Part shown: in pieces, positions 8,179 to 16,643 of the stretch | How positions within the stretch are numbered: position 1 is the first letter of the stretch | Layout of the letters: each line of letters begins with the position of its first letter | Origin: an uncultured Paracoccaceae bacterium | Lineage (GTDB): Bacteria; Pseudomonadota; Alphaproteobacteria; Rhodobacterales; Rhodobacteraceae | DNA: 64,000 nt | Assembly: GCA_947489325.1 (NCBI GenBank) | Contig: CANLDA010000020.1 | Location: 1 to 64,000 of the forward strand | Direction: 5' to 3' | Notes under the pieces: generated by a model | What the model saw: the letters and a program-made list of their open reading frames with translations, nothing else | The model's database searches: none | Told to the model about the DNA's origin: nothing | Position numbers and translations under genes: made by a program

Positions 8179-8196
8179 GTGTCATATCTTCGTCAC
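8179..8196 (+). promoter_or_regulatory. Probable Pho box upstream of ppk
   Basis: GTGTCATATCTTCGTCAC fits the 18-bp PhoB pattern of two 7-bp direct repeats (CTGTCAT, CTGTCAC) with a 4-bp A/T-rich spacer: 6 of 7 matches in the first half and 5 of 7 in the second. It ends 22 bp before the ppk start. PhoB control of ppk-ppx is known in other proteobacteria; here it is inferred. Confidence 0.55.
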
Positions 8197-8218
8197 GTAA
8201 GTCTGATAAAACCGTATC

Positions 8219-10393
8219 ATGGCCAATTCTGATTTTCTGAAATCCCCTTTTCCGACGCCGATCAAACCCGATGGGTTCGATCCTCAAAGTCCCAATCGGT
8301 TTCACAACCGGGAACTCAGTTGGCTGGGGTTCAATTGGCGTGTTCTGGAAGAGGCAGAAAACCCCCGTGTGCCTTTGTTAGAGCGTCTGCGGTTCCTGTC
8401 GATCTCCGCCACCAATTTGGATGAGTTTTACACGGTGCGCGTGGCGGGCCTGCGCGAACTTGTGCGAGAGGGGCATATAACCCCAGCACAGGATGGCCTG
8501 TCCCCTGCCGAGCAGCTCGCTCTGATCAACGAAGAGGCGCGTAACCTGATGCAGCAACAGCAGCGCATCTTTGGTCAACTGCGCACCGAGATGGAACAGG
8601 AAAACATCGTTATTCTGGATTACAAATCCATTGCGCCACAAGACAAAGACTACCTGCAGGATGTATTCCTGAACAATGTGTTCCCGGTTCTGTCCCCTCT
8701 TGCAATTGACCCGGCACACCCGTTTCCGTTCATCCCCAACACCGGGTATTCGCTGGCGCTGCAACTTGAACGCATCAAGGATAAGCGCAGCCTGACCGCC
8801 CTGTTACCCATTCCTGGTCAGATTGAGCGGTTCGTTTCCCTCCCTTCTGCTCCCGGCACTCATCGCTTTCTGCCACTAGAAGATTTGTTGCTTGTACATC
8901 TGCAAAGTCTTTTCCCCGGCTATAAACACAAAGGTCACTGTACCTTCCGTGTGCTGCGCGACAGCGATCTTGAGGTCGAGGACGAAGCCGAAGACCTCGT
9001 GCGCGAATTTGAAGTTGCCTTGAAACGCCGTCGCCGCGGCGGAGTTGTCCGCATGAAAATTTCTGCGGACGCCCCCCGAAGTCTTGAAACCCTGATCATG
9101 CATGAATTGCATGTAACCGACGATCAGGTGGTCGAGATCGAGGGTATGATTGGCATCGCAGACCTTACCGAACTGGTGCTAGATACACGCCCTGACCTGC
9201 TGTGGCCCAGCTTTGCCCCCCGTGTTCCCGAACGGGTACAGGATCACGAGGGCAACATGTTCTCCGCCATCCGCAAAAAGGACATGTTGCTGCATCATCC
9301 CTATGAAACCTTTGATATGGTGGTGCGGTTCTTGCAGCAGGCGGCACGCGATCCCAACGTGGTGGCGATCAAACAAACGCTGTATCGCACGTCCAAAAAT
9401 TCCCCAATCGTCGAGGCCCTGTGCGAGGCCGCCGAAGATGGCAAATCCGTTACCGCCCTTGTCGAATTGAAGGCCCGCTTTGACGAGGCTGCCAACATTC
9501 GTCAATCCCGCCGCTTGGAACGCGCAGGTGCGCATGTGGTTTATGGATTCATTGACCTGAAAACCCACGCCAAAATCTCGACCGTGGTACGACGTGAGGG
9601 CGATAAACTTGTCACCTATACGCATTACGGCACGGGCAATTACCATCCAATCACCGCCAAGATTTACACTGATCTCAGCTTTTTCACATGCGATGCCAAA
9701 CTGGGACGAGATGCGACCAAGGTGTTTAATTATCTTTCGGGATACGTTGAACCTGAAACACTTGAAAATCTTGCGATCTCTCCGATTTCGCTCAAGGCGC
9801 GTTTGCTGGATATGATCGCGCGAGAGTCGGAACACGCCCGCAATGGCAAGCCAGCCGTGATCTGGGCCAAGATGAATTCTCTGATTGACCCCACAGTGAT
9901 TGACGCACTGTATGCGGCCTCTCAGGCTGGGGTCAAAATCAGCCTCGTAATTCGTGGCATCTGCGGCTTGCGTCCGGGCATCGAAGGGCTGTCAGACAAT
10001 ATCCGCGTGAAATCCATTGTCGGACGGTTTCTGGAACATTCACGCATTGTTTGCTTTGGCAACGGGCATGAATTGCCGGGAAAAAAGGCAAGGGTCTTTA
10101 TTTCTTCAGCCGATTGGATGGGGCGCAACCTCAACCGACGAGTGGAAACCTTGGTGGAAATTACCAATGCCACGGTCAAGGCCCAGATTGTCAGCCAGAT
10201 CATGGCCGCCAATTTGGCTGACGTGGCACAAAGTTGGGTGATGGCGCCGGACGGATCGTTCAACCGCCCAGCCCTACCCGAAGGGGCTTTTGCGTTCAAT
10301 TGCCACAGGTTCTTTATGGAGAACCCTTCCTTATCTGGTCGCGGTTCGGCAGGGGCTGGAGATGTACCAAAATTGACCCACACCGAAGATTGA
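8219..10393 (+). CDS. ppk: Polyphosphate kinase 1
   Basis: 724 residues, full length for PPK1. The N-terminal domain begins [20 protein letters not shown], and the catalytic phospholipase-D-like half holds GTGNYHP with the phosphorylated histidine at about residue 476, followed by [12 protein letters not shown]. The enzyme reversibly moves the gamma phosphate of ATP onto polyphosphate. The ATG at 8219 lies 22 bp beyond a Pho-box-like sequence. The exopolyphosphatase gene follows after 50 bp on the same strand, giving a synthesis/breakdown pair likely cotranscribed under phosphate limitation. Confidence 0.97.
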   Translation: MANSDFLKSPFPTPIKPDGFDPQSPNRFHNRELSWLGFNWRVLEEAENPRVPLLERLRFLSISATNLDEFYTVRVAGLRELVREGHITPAQDGLSPAEQLALINEEARNLMQQQQRIFGQLRTEMEQENIVILDYKSIAPQDKDYLQDVFLNNVFPVLSPLAIDPAHPFPFIPNTGYSLALQLERIKDKRSLTALLPIPGQIERFVSLPSAPGTHRFLPLEDLLLVHLQSLFPGYKHKGHCTFRVLRDSDLEVEDEAEDLVREFEVALKRRRRGGVVRMKISADAPRSLETLIMHELHVTDDQVVEIEGMIGIADLTELVLDTRPDLLWPSFAPRVPERVQDHEGNMFSAIRKKDMLLHHPYETFDMVVRFLQQAARDPNVVAIKQTLYRTSKNSPIVEALCEAAEDGKSVTALVELKARFDEAANIRQSRRLERAGAHVVYGFIDLKTHAKISTVVRREGDKLVTYTHYGTGNYHPITAKIYTDLSFFTCDAKLGRDATKVFNYLSGYVEPETLENLAISPISLKARLLDMIARESEHARNGKPAVIWAKMNSLIDPTVIDALYAASQAGVKISLVIRGICGLRPGIEGLSDNIRVKSIVGRFLEHSRIVCFGNGHELPGKKARVFISSADWMGRNLNRRVETLVEITNATVKAQIVSQIMAANLADVAQSWVMAPDGSFNRPALPEGAFAFNCHRFFMENPSLSGRGSAGAGDVPKLTHTED

Positions 10394-10443
10394 CCAATCC
10401 GCGCAACTCACGCATTTAGGCCTCGTAAGACTTGGGGGAATTC

Positions 10444-11985
10444 ATGGACGGAACGAACGAGCCAGTCGGCGAATGGGGACCATTTGAGCGTCCTTTGTTT
10501 GACGATCCATCCGCGCGCGCCTTATCGCGGGTCGGGGTTGTTGACGTGGGTTCAAACTCAGTTCGTTTGGTGGTGTTTGATGGCGCTGCGCGCAGCCCAG
10601 CTTATTTTTATAATGAAAAAATCATGTGTGCGCTTGGGGCTGGCCTGTCAGAAACTGGTATTCTTAACCCGATTGGGCGCGCACGCGCGCTTGCAGCCAT
10701 TCGCCGGTTTCAAGCCGTGGCCGCCCAGATTTGCGAAGGCCCCTTGACCGCAGTGGCCACTGCCGCCGTGCGCGAAGCCGACGATGGGCCAGATTTCTGC
10801 GAGCAGGTGCTGTGCGAAACAGGGCTGAAGATCCACGTAATTGACGGCAAAGAAGAGGCCCGGCTTTCAGCCCAAGGTGTCTTGCTGGGTTGGCCCGGAT
10901 CATACGGTTTGGTCTGCGATATTGGCGGCTCATCGATGGAATTGGCAGAGATTAACAACGGCGAAGTCGGCGCGCGCGTCACCTCGGCCCTTGGCCCGCT
11001 AAAGCTGCGCGATTTGCCCGGTGGCAAAAAGGGGCGCAAAGCCTATATCGACGCAACGCTGGATCAGTTGTTTGACGAGATGGGTCAACAACCCAATCGC
11101 CTGTTTCTTGTGGGCGGGTCATGGCGCGCTATTGCACGGATTGATATGGAACGGCGTGGCTATCCGCTGCATGTTCTGCATGAATACCGTATGACCACCA
11201 AGGCCATTCGCGACACAGCCAAATATATCGCTAAATCTGATCTGGAAAACCTGCGCCAGCGCTGTGGTGTATCCAGCAACCGTATGGCCTTGGTGCCCTA
11301 TGCAATAGACGTTCTGAAAGGAGTGGTGCGTCGGTTCAAACCGCGTGATATCGCAGTCAGCTCTTACGGCATTCGCGAAGGGATGCTGTATGAGCAAATG
11401 CCCGACAAGTTGCGCCGACGTGATCCGTTAATCGAAAGCTGTCGCTTTGCCGAAATGAAGGATGCGCGCCTGCCGGGCTTTGGAAAGGATATCTACAACT
11501 TCATTCAGCCGCTGTTCAAAGGTGTCAAACCCGAACGTCGACGCCTGATCAAGGCCGCCTGCTTGCTGCACGACGTCAGTTGGCGCGCGCATCCCGATTA
11601 TCGTGCCGAAACCTGTTTTGATAACGCCACACGCGCCAACCTTGGCGGATTGAAACATTCAGAGCGTGTTTTTCTGGGGTTGGCCCTGTTGCACCGATAC
11701 AGCAACAAGCGCCACGGCACCCGGTTTGAAAATCTCTATGCACTGCTTGACGAGAAAACTCAGCATGACGCCGAAGTTCTTGGCAAGGCGCTGCGATTCA
11801 GCGCCATGATGTGGATGCAAAAAGACGCCAATATGGGAGAGTTTCGCTGGCGTCCCAAAAAACGCGAGTTGAACCTGCGTTTGCCCCGTAGTGCAGAGCC
11901 TCTGTTTTCCGAAGTTGCACAGGCGCGATTGCAATCACTGGCGACATCATTGGGAGCCGAATTACAAGTCACCATCAAAGGTTAA
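10444..11985 (+). CDS. ppx: Exopolyphosphatase (Ppx/GppA family)
   Basis: About 513 residues. The N-terminal actin-like ATPase fold opens with VVDVGSNSVRLVVFDG and continues with TAAVREADDG and the phosphate-binding LVCDIGGSSMELAEI. The C-terminal half is the helical HD-like region seen in long Ppx proteins, including AACLLHDVSW. It releases phosphate from polyphosphate chain ends. The ATG at 10444 has GGGGGA 4 nt upstream and is preferred to a TTG at 10432. It is downstream of ppk on the same strand; no terminator is visible between them. Confidence 0.93.
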   Translation: MDGTNEPVGEWGPFERPLFDDPSARALSRVGVVDVGSNSVRLVVFDGAARSPAYFYNEKIMCALGAGLSETGILNPIGRARALAAIRRFQAVAAQICEGPLTAVATAAVREADDGPDFCEQVLCETGLKIHVIDGKEEARLSAQGVLLGWPGSYGLVCDIGGSSMELAEINNGEVGARVTSALGPLKLRDLPGGKKGRKAYIDATLDQLFDEMGQQPNRLFLVGGSWRAIARIDMERRGYPLHVLHEYRMTTKAIRDTAKYIAKSDLENLRQRCGVSSNRMALVPYAIDVLKGVVRRFKPRDIAVSSYGIREGMLYEQMPDKLRRRDPLIESCRFAEMKDARLPGFGKDIYNFIQPLFKGVKPERRRLIKAACLLHDVSWRAHPDYRAETCFDNATRANLGGLKHSERVFLGLALLHRYSNKRHGTRFENLYALLDEKTQHDAEVLGKALRFSAMMWMQKDANMGEFRWRPKKRELNLRLPRSAEPLFSEVAQARLQSLATSLGAELQVTIKG

Positions 11986-12004
11986 GCGACGCTATCAGAT
12001 GGTT

Positions 12005-12070
12005 GAGGGGCCTTGCCCCTCTGCGGCACAGCCGCATTCACCCCAGGATACTTTTACCAAGAAGAAGCAG
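12005..12070. repeat. Intergenic hairpin repeat, Rhodobacteraceae style (copy 1)
   Basis: Two tandem perfect hairpins (GAGGGG-CCTTG-CCCCTC, then TGCGGC-ACA-GCCGCA) are followed by a conserved tail, TTCACCCCAGGATACTTTTA, and CCAAGAAGAAG. A decayed copy lies at 42589-42650. It sits in the 87-bp gap between convergent ppx and the next gene, where it could also end transcripts. Elements with this tail are, to my knowledge, common between genes in Rhodobacteraceae genomes. Confidence 0.7.
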
Positions 12071-12072
12071 GT

Positions 12073-12429
12073 TCAAATATCCGTTTCCCCCTCTTTGAGG
12101 GGCGTTTCCTCAGAAGATTTCTTGCGGATGATGATATCACCATTGGGCAAAATTTCTGGTGCGTGATAGGTGCTCCAGTCTTCTATTTCCCCAAGAAGTT
12201 CGCCAAATTTGGGTCCCATTTCCCGCATAAAGCCATGCAACTGCGGCCCCATTTCCAACGCCAGACCTTGAAAATCCTCAAGCGTCGGAGCCAGTTCTTC
12301 CTGAAGGCCGCGAAAAAACAAGTCGATCCCCTGTTCCATCAGGCTTGGACCATCTCCGGTTTCCTGAGCAATCGCTGGCGCAGACAGGCAAGCGGCGCTG
12401 AGACTTAAGGCAATAAGAGATTGTTTCAT
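12073..12429 (-). CDS. Small secreted protein of unknown function
   Basis: 118 residues. The start at 12429 gives a clear Sec signal, MKQSLIALSLSAACLSAPAIA, probably cut before QETGDG. An upstream in-frame start at 12459 would bury the signal and is rejected. The mature part is acidic and amphipathic (SLMEQGIDLFFRGLQEELAP, MREMGPKFGELLGEIEDW), suggesting a helical periplasmic protein. The tail has a charged KKSSEETPLKEGE stretch. I do not recognise a characterised family. It is about 30 bp downstream of the endonuclease/exonuclease/phosphatase gene on the same strand and may share its transcript. Confidence 0.75.
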   Translation of the reverse strand: MKQSLIALSLSAACLSAPAIAQETGDGPSLMEQGIDLFFRGLQEELAPTLEDFQGLALEMGPQLHGFMREMGPKFGELLGEIEDWSTYHAPEILPNGDIIIRKKSSEETPLKEGETDI

Positions 12430-12460
12430 AACTTGTAATATAGGAAAGTGTGCCTGCATT

Positions 12461-13465
12461 TCAAAGAGGGATGTCCAATGAGACCGGAAAGTGATCCGAA
12501 GCCGTGATCAGTGCGGAACACAGGTCTTTCTTGTTCCAGCAATCCGGATCATCAAACGGATGCCAAATGCGCCATTGCGGATTCAGGCGGCGCAGGTCAG
12601 GCGAAACCATGATATAATCCAACAATGCTTGCAAATAGCGGTTTTCCTTGCCGATATAAAAACGCGACGTTGTCGGGCGGGCACCAATGGGATGGGCCAA
12701 TGCCTGACGCGCATGTGGATCATAGAGGCAGTCGGTGCCTTTTTCCCCCATCACGATTTCAACAGAAGAGCGACCAAACAGATCTTCGTATTGGTCTAGG
12801 CCCGGGCCATCGTTCAGGTCCCCCAGCACCACCAAAGGATCCGCCGCTTGAAGGTGCATCTTGATCCTGCGGCGCAGCCAGATCGCTTGGGCCAATTGTT
12901 TACGGCGGTTGGAAATCGAAATACGCATGACCTCATCATGGTTACGCGCGCCGTGTGGGGCTTTGGATTTCAGATGTGCGCCGATCAGGTGCAATAGGCC
13001 ACCTTGAGCAGTTTGCAGCGTCAATTCCAGCGGAGGCTTGGAAAACACCACCTCGTCACAAGTTGCATCCACATCCAGATCAATCAGGAACTTTTGGTCA
13101 AACCGAGGAGCCTCTGTGCTGCTTTTGGGATCATGGCGTGCGCTCAGGACATCGGGATCATACAGCAGGGCAATCTCTTGTTGGGTGTCATTGGAAAACC
13201 CGATCACCGCTTTGCGCGTGCGCAAGTGAAGGCTGTCTGCGAAGTTTTCAAGTGCCTCAACCGTGGATCGGTTGCGATTATGATCCGGGGCCTCAATCAC
13301 CATAACAGCATCAGCATCCAAAGCAGTAAAAACCGTGCCCAAAGCTTCTAGCTGTTGGACACGGGTCACGTCGCGACGCCCGGACCATCCATCATCCATC
13401 AACAGTTGGCCCGCGTCATCAAACAGATTGGTGAACCATTCAACGTTATAAGTCGCAAGGCGCAT
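12461..13465 (-). CDS. Endonuclease/exonuclease/phosphatase family protein
   Basis: 334 residues with the EEP fold. The opening MRLATYNVEWF carries the metal-site Asn; VMVIEAPDH holds the conserved acidic residue, LGDLNDGPG the mid-domain D-x-N motif, and SDHFPVSLDI the C-terminal catalytic Asp-His. Family members are Mg-dependent nucleases or phosphodiesterases; the target cannot be told. There is no signal peptide, so it is probably cytoplasmic. The start overlaps the stop of the J-domain protein (TGATG), so the two are coupled in translation. Confidence 0.88.
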   Translation of the reverse strand: MRLATYNVEWFTNLFDDAGQLLMDDGWSGRRDVTRVQQLEALGTVFTALDADAVMVIEAPDHNRNRSTVEALENFADSLHLRTRKAVIGFSNDTQQEIALLYDPDVLSARHDPKSSTEAPRFDQKFLIDLDVDATCDEVVFSKPPLELTLQTAQGGLLHLIGAHLKSKAPHGARNHDEVMRISISNRRKQLAQAIWLRRRIKMHLQAADPLVVLGDLNDGPGLDQYEDLFGRSSVEIVMGEKGTDCLYDPHARQALAHPIGARPTTSRFYIGKENRYLQALLDYIMVSPDLRRLNPQWRIWHPFDDPDCWNKKDLCSALITASDHFPVSLDIPL

Positions 13466-14145
13466 CAGGCGGCTTTTCCGTTAATTTCTTCCCAAGCGCG
13501 GTTGATGTCGATCAGCTTGCGTTCAGCCAGCTTGATTGCCTCTTCGGGCACACCCCGCGCCATCATCGCATCCGGGTGCGTGTCGCGCACCAACTGACGC
13601 CAAGCCTTGCGGATATCCCCAATCGGCGTTTGAGGGTCGACCCCCAAAATGTAATAGGGGTCAGGATCAGTATCCGGCACAAAGCGGGTTTTGATAGCAA
13701 GAAATTTGGCGCGTTTCATGCCCCAAAGCTCTGCCACGTGTTCTAGGAACTGATCTTCATTGGGGTGATACATCCCATCCGCCATCGCGATATGAAACAA
13801 CCCCTCCATCAGGTCGCAAAAACAGCCGTGGTCATCTTCAAACAGCCCTCGTATGCGACGGGCGTATTCCTCATATCCCGCCACGTCCTGACGCGCGAGG
13901 TTGAACACTTTGGCGGCTTGAGCTTCATCATCAGGGGCAATTTGAAAAACTTCACGAAAGGCTGTGACTTCGTCGCGTGTCACTTGCCCATCGGCCTTGG
14001 CCATCTTTGCGCCCAGCGCAATCACTGCAATGGTAAAGGCAACAGAGCGTTCAGGGGGGGTGCGCAGACGTTCAAACACTTCTGCAAGGCTTTCGCCCTG
14101 ACGAAGCGCGGCAATGGCCTCATTGATGCGTTCCCAGATTGTCAT
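13465..14145 (-). CDS. DjlA-like co-chaperone (TerB domain plus J domain)
   Basis: 226 residues. A helical TerB/DjlA-type domain (about residues 35-140, with AKMAKADGQVTRDEV and IAMADGMYHPNEDQFL) is followed by a C-terminal J domain (DPYYILGVDPQTP, about 165-222) with an intact HPD in RDTHPDAM. The J domain should stimulate a DnaK-type ATPase. Unlike E. coli DjlA there is no N-terminal membrane helix, so it is likely soluble. The gene is translationally coupled to the EEP protein. A GNAT gene ends 42 bp upstream. Confidence 0.85.
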   Translation of the reverse strand: MTIWERINEAIAALRQGESLAEVFERLRTPPERSVAFTIAVIALGAKMAKADGQVTRDEVTAFREVFQIAPDDEAQAAKVFNLARQDVAGYEEYARRIRGLFEDDHGCFCDLMEGLFHIAMADGMYHPNEDQFLEHVAELWGMKRAKFLAIKTRFVPDTDPDPYYILGVDPQTPIGDIRKAWRQLVRDTHPDAMMARGVPEEAIKLAERKLIDINRAWEEINGKAA

Positions 14146-14187
14146 GGGTTTATCCTATAGCTCTACAATCAAAATGTCGCCGTGACA

Positions 14188-14667
14188 TCACAAGATTTTT
14201 TGCATAAGCACAAGGTCCATCCAGCGATCAAATTTGCGTCCAACCTGCGGAAGTATGCCTACCTTGATATATCCGCAGGCCGAATGAAATTGCATCGCCG
14301 CTGGATTTTCACCACTGATCGCCGCCACCAGCACGTGAATACCCTTAGCACGCGCCTTGATTTCAAGCGCCTCCAACAACTTGCGCCCGATGCCCTGACC
14401 ACGCGCGGCATGATCCAGATGCACCGAATGTTCGGCTGTGTGAACATATCCCGGCCCCGTGCGAAATGAAGACATCGTGACAAAGCCCAGAACCATATTT
14501 TCTTGCTCAGCAACGAGGAATGCGTCCGCTCGGGTTTCGATCATCTGCGCAATGTCATCCGTACCTTTTTCTTGCGTGGTGAACGTCACGGCCGTGTTCT
14601 GCACCTCTCGGTTCCAGATCGCAGTAATAACTGGAATATCTTGGATTTCGGCGGGGCGAATGATCAT
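14188..14667 (-). CDS. GNAT acetyltransferase, phosphinothricin-acetyltransferase-like
   Basis: 159 residues. Begins MIIRPAEIQDIPVITAIWN; the acetyl-CoA loop is ARGQGIGRKLLEAL (about residues 93-106), and the PAT-like VAAISGENPAAMQFHSACGY follows. This subgroup acetylates amino-acid-like amines such as phosphinothricin or methionine sulfoximine; the real substrate is unknown. It overlaps the VOC gene by 4 nt (ATGA), so the two are coupled. Confidence 0.85.
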   Translation of the reverse strand: MIIRPAEIQDIPVITAIWNREVQNTAVTFTTQEKGTDDIAQMIETRADAFLVAEQENMVLGFVTMSSFRTGPGYVHTAEHSVHLDHAARGQGIGRKLLEALEIKARAKGIHVLVAAISGENPAAMQFHSACGYIKVGILPQVGRKFDRWMDLVLMQKIL

Positions 14668-15290
14668 TCCAAAACCCTTGGTCCATGTGGTGTGTCAAAT
14701 GTCGCCCGCAGGGCACGAGGACCGGTCACGTAAATTACACGTGGGTCCGAAAACCCAAGCGTTTTCGCAATCCAATTTGCCTCTGGGTGCGCGACCTCTA
14801 GCCGAACCAGGCGGCACCCAGAGGCCGATAGCATAGCTCCAGGTGTGTCCCGGCTTTGCCATTCAATGAGCGCCGGAAAACATCCATCACAGGGCAAAAT
14901 CCCATCATCTGGCACCGCCATACGCCAACGTAAATCACCACGTGATAGGGCGACAGGACGACCAACTGACGACGGCAGAGATGACACTGCGGCCTCTAAA
15001 TCAGCGACCCTGCAAATCCAATTCCCAAGACGAGGATGCCCCTGAAATCGATCCAAATCAAACCATCTTGGATGTTCAAGTGTCCCGACTGATGGATCTT
15101 TAGCGATGGCTTCCAGATACAGACCATCCCCAAGACCCAATAGCCGATTATGGGTGCCAAAATGCGGATGAACACCCCCTGCCCTCATAGACACACCCAA
15201 TGCATCTTCAACATGAGCCACGGCCTCTTCCAAAGTTTCACCTGAGACAGCCAAATGATCCAATTCTATCGAATTTTCTGATTGCTCCAT
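14664..15290 (-). CDS. VOC-superfamily (glyoxalase-like domain) protein
   Basis: About 208 residues. Starts IELDHLAVSGETLEEAV, the glyoxalase-like opening, with a second VOC half near FPALIEWQSRDTPGAM. GTHNRLLGLGDGLYLEAIA is characteristic of the single-chain glyoxalase-like family in proteobacteria. The start is uncertain: ATGs at 15290, 15299 and 15314 are in frame, and 15290 sits 10 nt from GGGGG. The reaction is not known. It is coupled to the downstream acetyltransferase and divergent from nhaA. Confidence 0.75.
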   Translation of the reverse strand: MEQSENSIELDHLAVSGETLEEAVAHVEDALGVSMRAGGVHPHFGTHNRLLGLGDGLYLEAIAKDPSVGTLEHPRWFDLDRFQGHPRLGNWICRVADLEAAVSSLPSSVGRPVALSRGDLRWRMAVPDDGILPCDGCFPALIEWQSRDTPGAMLSASGCRLVRLEVAHPEANWIAKTLGFSDPRVIYVTGPRALRATFDTPHGPRVLE

Positions 15291-15351
15291 TGAAAGCATA
15301 CCCCCAAATCCCATCTGTTAAGTATCCCAACTCTTTAACTCAGGAAAGCAC

Positions 15352-16533
15352 ATGCTCCTACGCGCGATTGATCGGTTTTTTAAACACGAAGCCTCTGGAG
15401 GATTGCTTTTGATGCTCTCCGCAGTGTTGGCCATGGTGATGGCGAACTCTGCTCTTGCACCTTATTACGAGGCAAGCCTGAATGCCAAGGTGGCCGTGAC
15501 CTTTAATGGCGAAGGACTTGCCAAGCCCTTGATATTGTGGATCAATGACGGGCTTATGGCGATTTTCTTCTTTCTGATTGGTCTCGAACTCAAACGCGAA
15601 ATCTTGGAAGGTAAGCTCAAGAACCCACGCGATGTGGTCTTGCCCGGTGCGGCCGCTGTGGGGGGAATGATCATTCCTGCCATGATATTCGCCGCTTTCA
15701 ACTGGAATGAACCAGAAACCCTTGTCGGATGGGCGATCCCCGCAGCAACCGATATTGCCTTTGCGCTTGGCATTCTTGCGCTTGTGGGCGCACGTGCACC
15801 TGCACCTTTGAAAGTGTTTTTGCTGACCTTGGCCATTTTGGATGACCTCGGAGCCATTCTGATCATCGCACTTTTTTATACTGCGGATCTCAAGGTTGAT
15901 TATCTGTTGCTGGCCCTGTTGCCTTTGATTGGTCTGATCTGGTTGAATCTGAAAGGCACGCATCGCGTGGCCCCCGCAATCCTGCTGGGCACAATCATGT
16001 GGTTCTTTGTGCTGAAATCCGGCGTGCATGCTACCCTTGCTGGGGTGATCACGGCCTTTTTGATCCCGCTTACAGATAAATGGGGCAAAAGCCCCTTACA
16101 CGCCTTGGAGCACGCACTGACACCTTATGTGCTTTACCTTATCGTGCCCATTTTTGCCTTTGCCAATGCAGGGGTTGCGCTTGCAGGTATTGAGATGAAA
16201 GAACTCCTTGCCCCTTTACCACTTGGGATCGCGGCGGGTCTGATCGTTGGCAAACAAGTAGGCGTTCTTGGTCTGACTTGGATGATCGTTCAGGCAAAAT
16301 TCGCGCAACTACCGCATGGGGTAAACTGGCGCCATATCTACGGAGTCGCTTGTTTGGCCGGGGTTGGTTTTACCATGTCGCTGTTTATCGGTGGCCTCAG
16401 CTTTGCCGATCCTGACTTAATGAATCAGGTCCGCATCGGGGTGCTTGGCGGGTCTGTGGTGTCCGGTGTTCTCGGGTTTGTGGTGCTACGCTACCTTGCG
16501 AACGTATCCCAGCGGCAACAAGACGTTGCTTAA
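15352..16533 (+). CDS. nhaA: Na+/H+ antiporter NhaA
   Basis: 393 residues with about 12 membrane helices, the usual length. It has the conserved DGLMAIFFFLIGLELKRE segment and the paired aspartates of the ion site in LAILDDLGAILIIALFY; GVGFTMSLFIGGLSF is the family C-terminal motif. The protein exports sodium in exchange for protons, which suits a marine organism. It is a monocistronic unit with a strong terminator 9 bp after the stop. Confidence 0.96.
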   Translation: MLLRAIDRFFKHEASGGLLLMLSAVLAMVMANSALAPYYEASLNAKVAVTFNGEGLAKPLILWINDGLMAIFFFLIGLELKREILEGKLKNPRDVVLPGAAAVGGMIIPAMIFAAFNWNEPETLVGWAIPAATDIAFALGILALVGARAPAPLKVFLLTLAILDDLGAILIIALFYTADLKVDYLLLALLPLIGLIWLNLKGTHRVAPAILLGTIMWFFVLKSGVHATLAGVITAFLIPLTDKWGKSPLHALEHALTPYVLYLIVPIFAFANAGVALAGIEMKELLAPLPLGIAAGLIVGKQVGVLGLTWMIVQAKFAQLPHGVNWRHIYGVACLAGVGFTMSLFIGGLSFADPDLMNQVRIGVLGGSVVSGVLGFVVLRYLANVSQRQQDVA

Positions 16534-16541
16534 CCCATAAT

Positions 16542-16568
16542 AAAAGGGGCGCAAATCGCGCCCCTTTT
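16542..16568 (+). terminator. Rho-independent terminator after nhaA
   Basis: Perfect 11-bp stem AAAAGGGGCGC/GCGCCCCTTTT with loop AAATC. The T-run at the base also makes it work for leftward transcripts, which suits its place between convergent nhaA and mcm. Confidence 0.9.
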
Positions 16569-16643
16569 CATGTTGTTTTGTGAGGTAACTGGGATTGTGG
16601 GTGGGCACGCTCGCGCATTGCGCGGAGGGGCCATGCCACAAGA

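Noticed and set aside
9179-9835. 218-codon leftward frame
   Set aside because: Antisense to the ppk catalytic domain.
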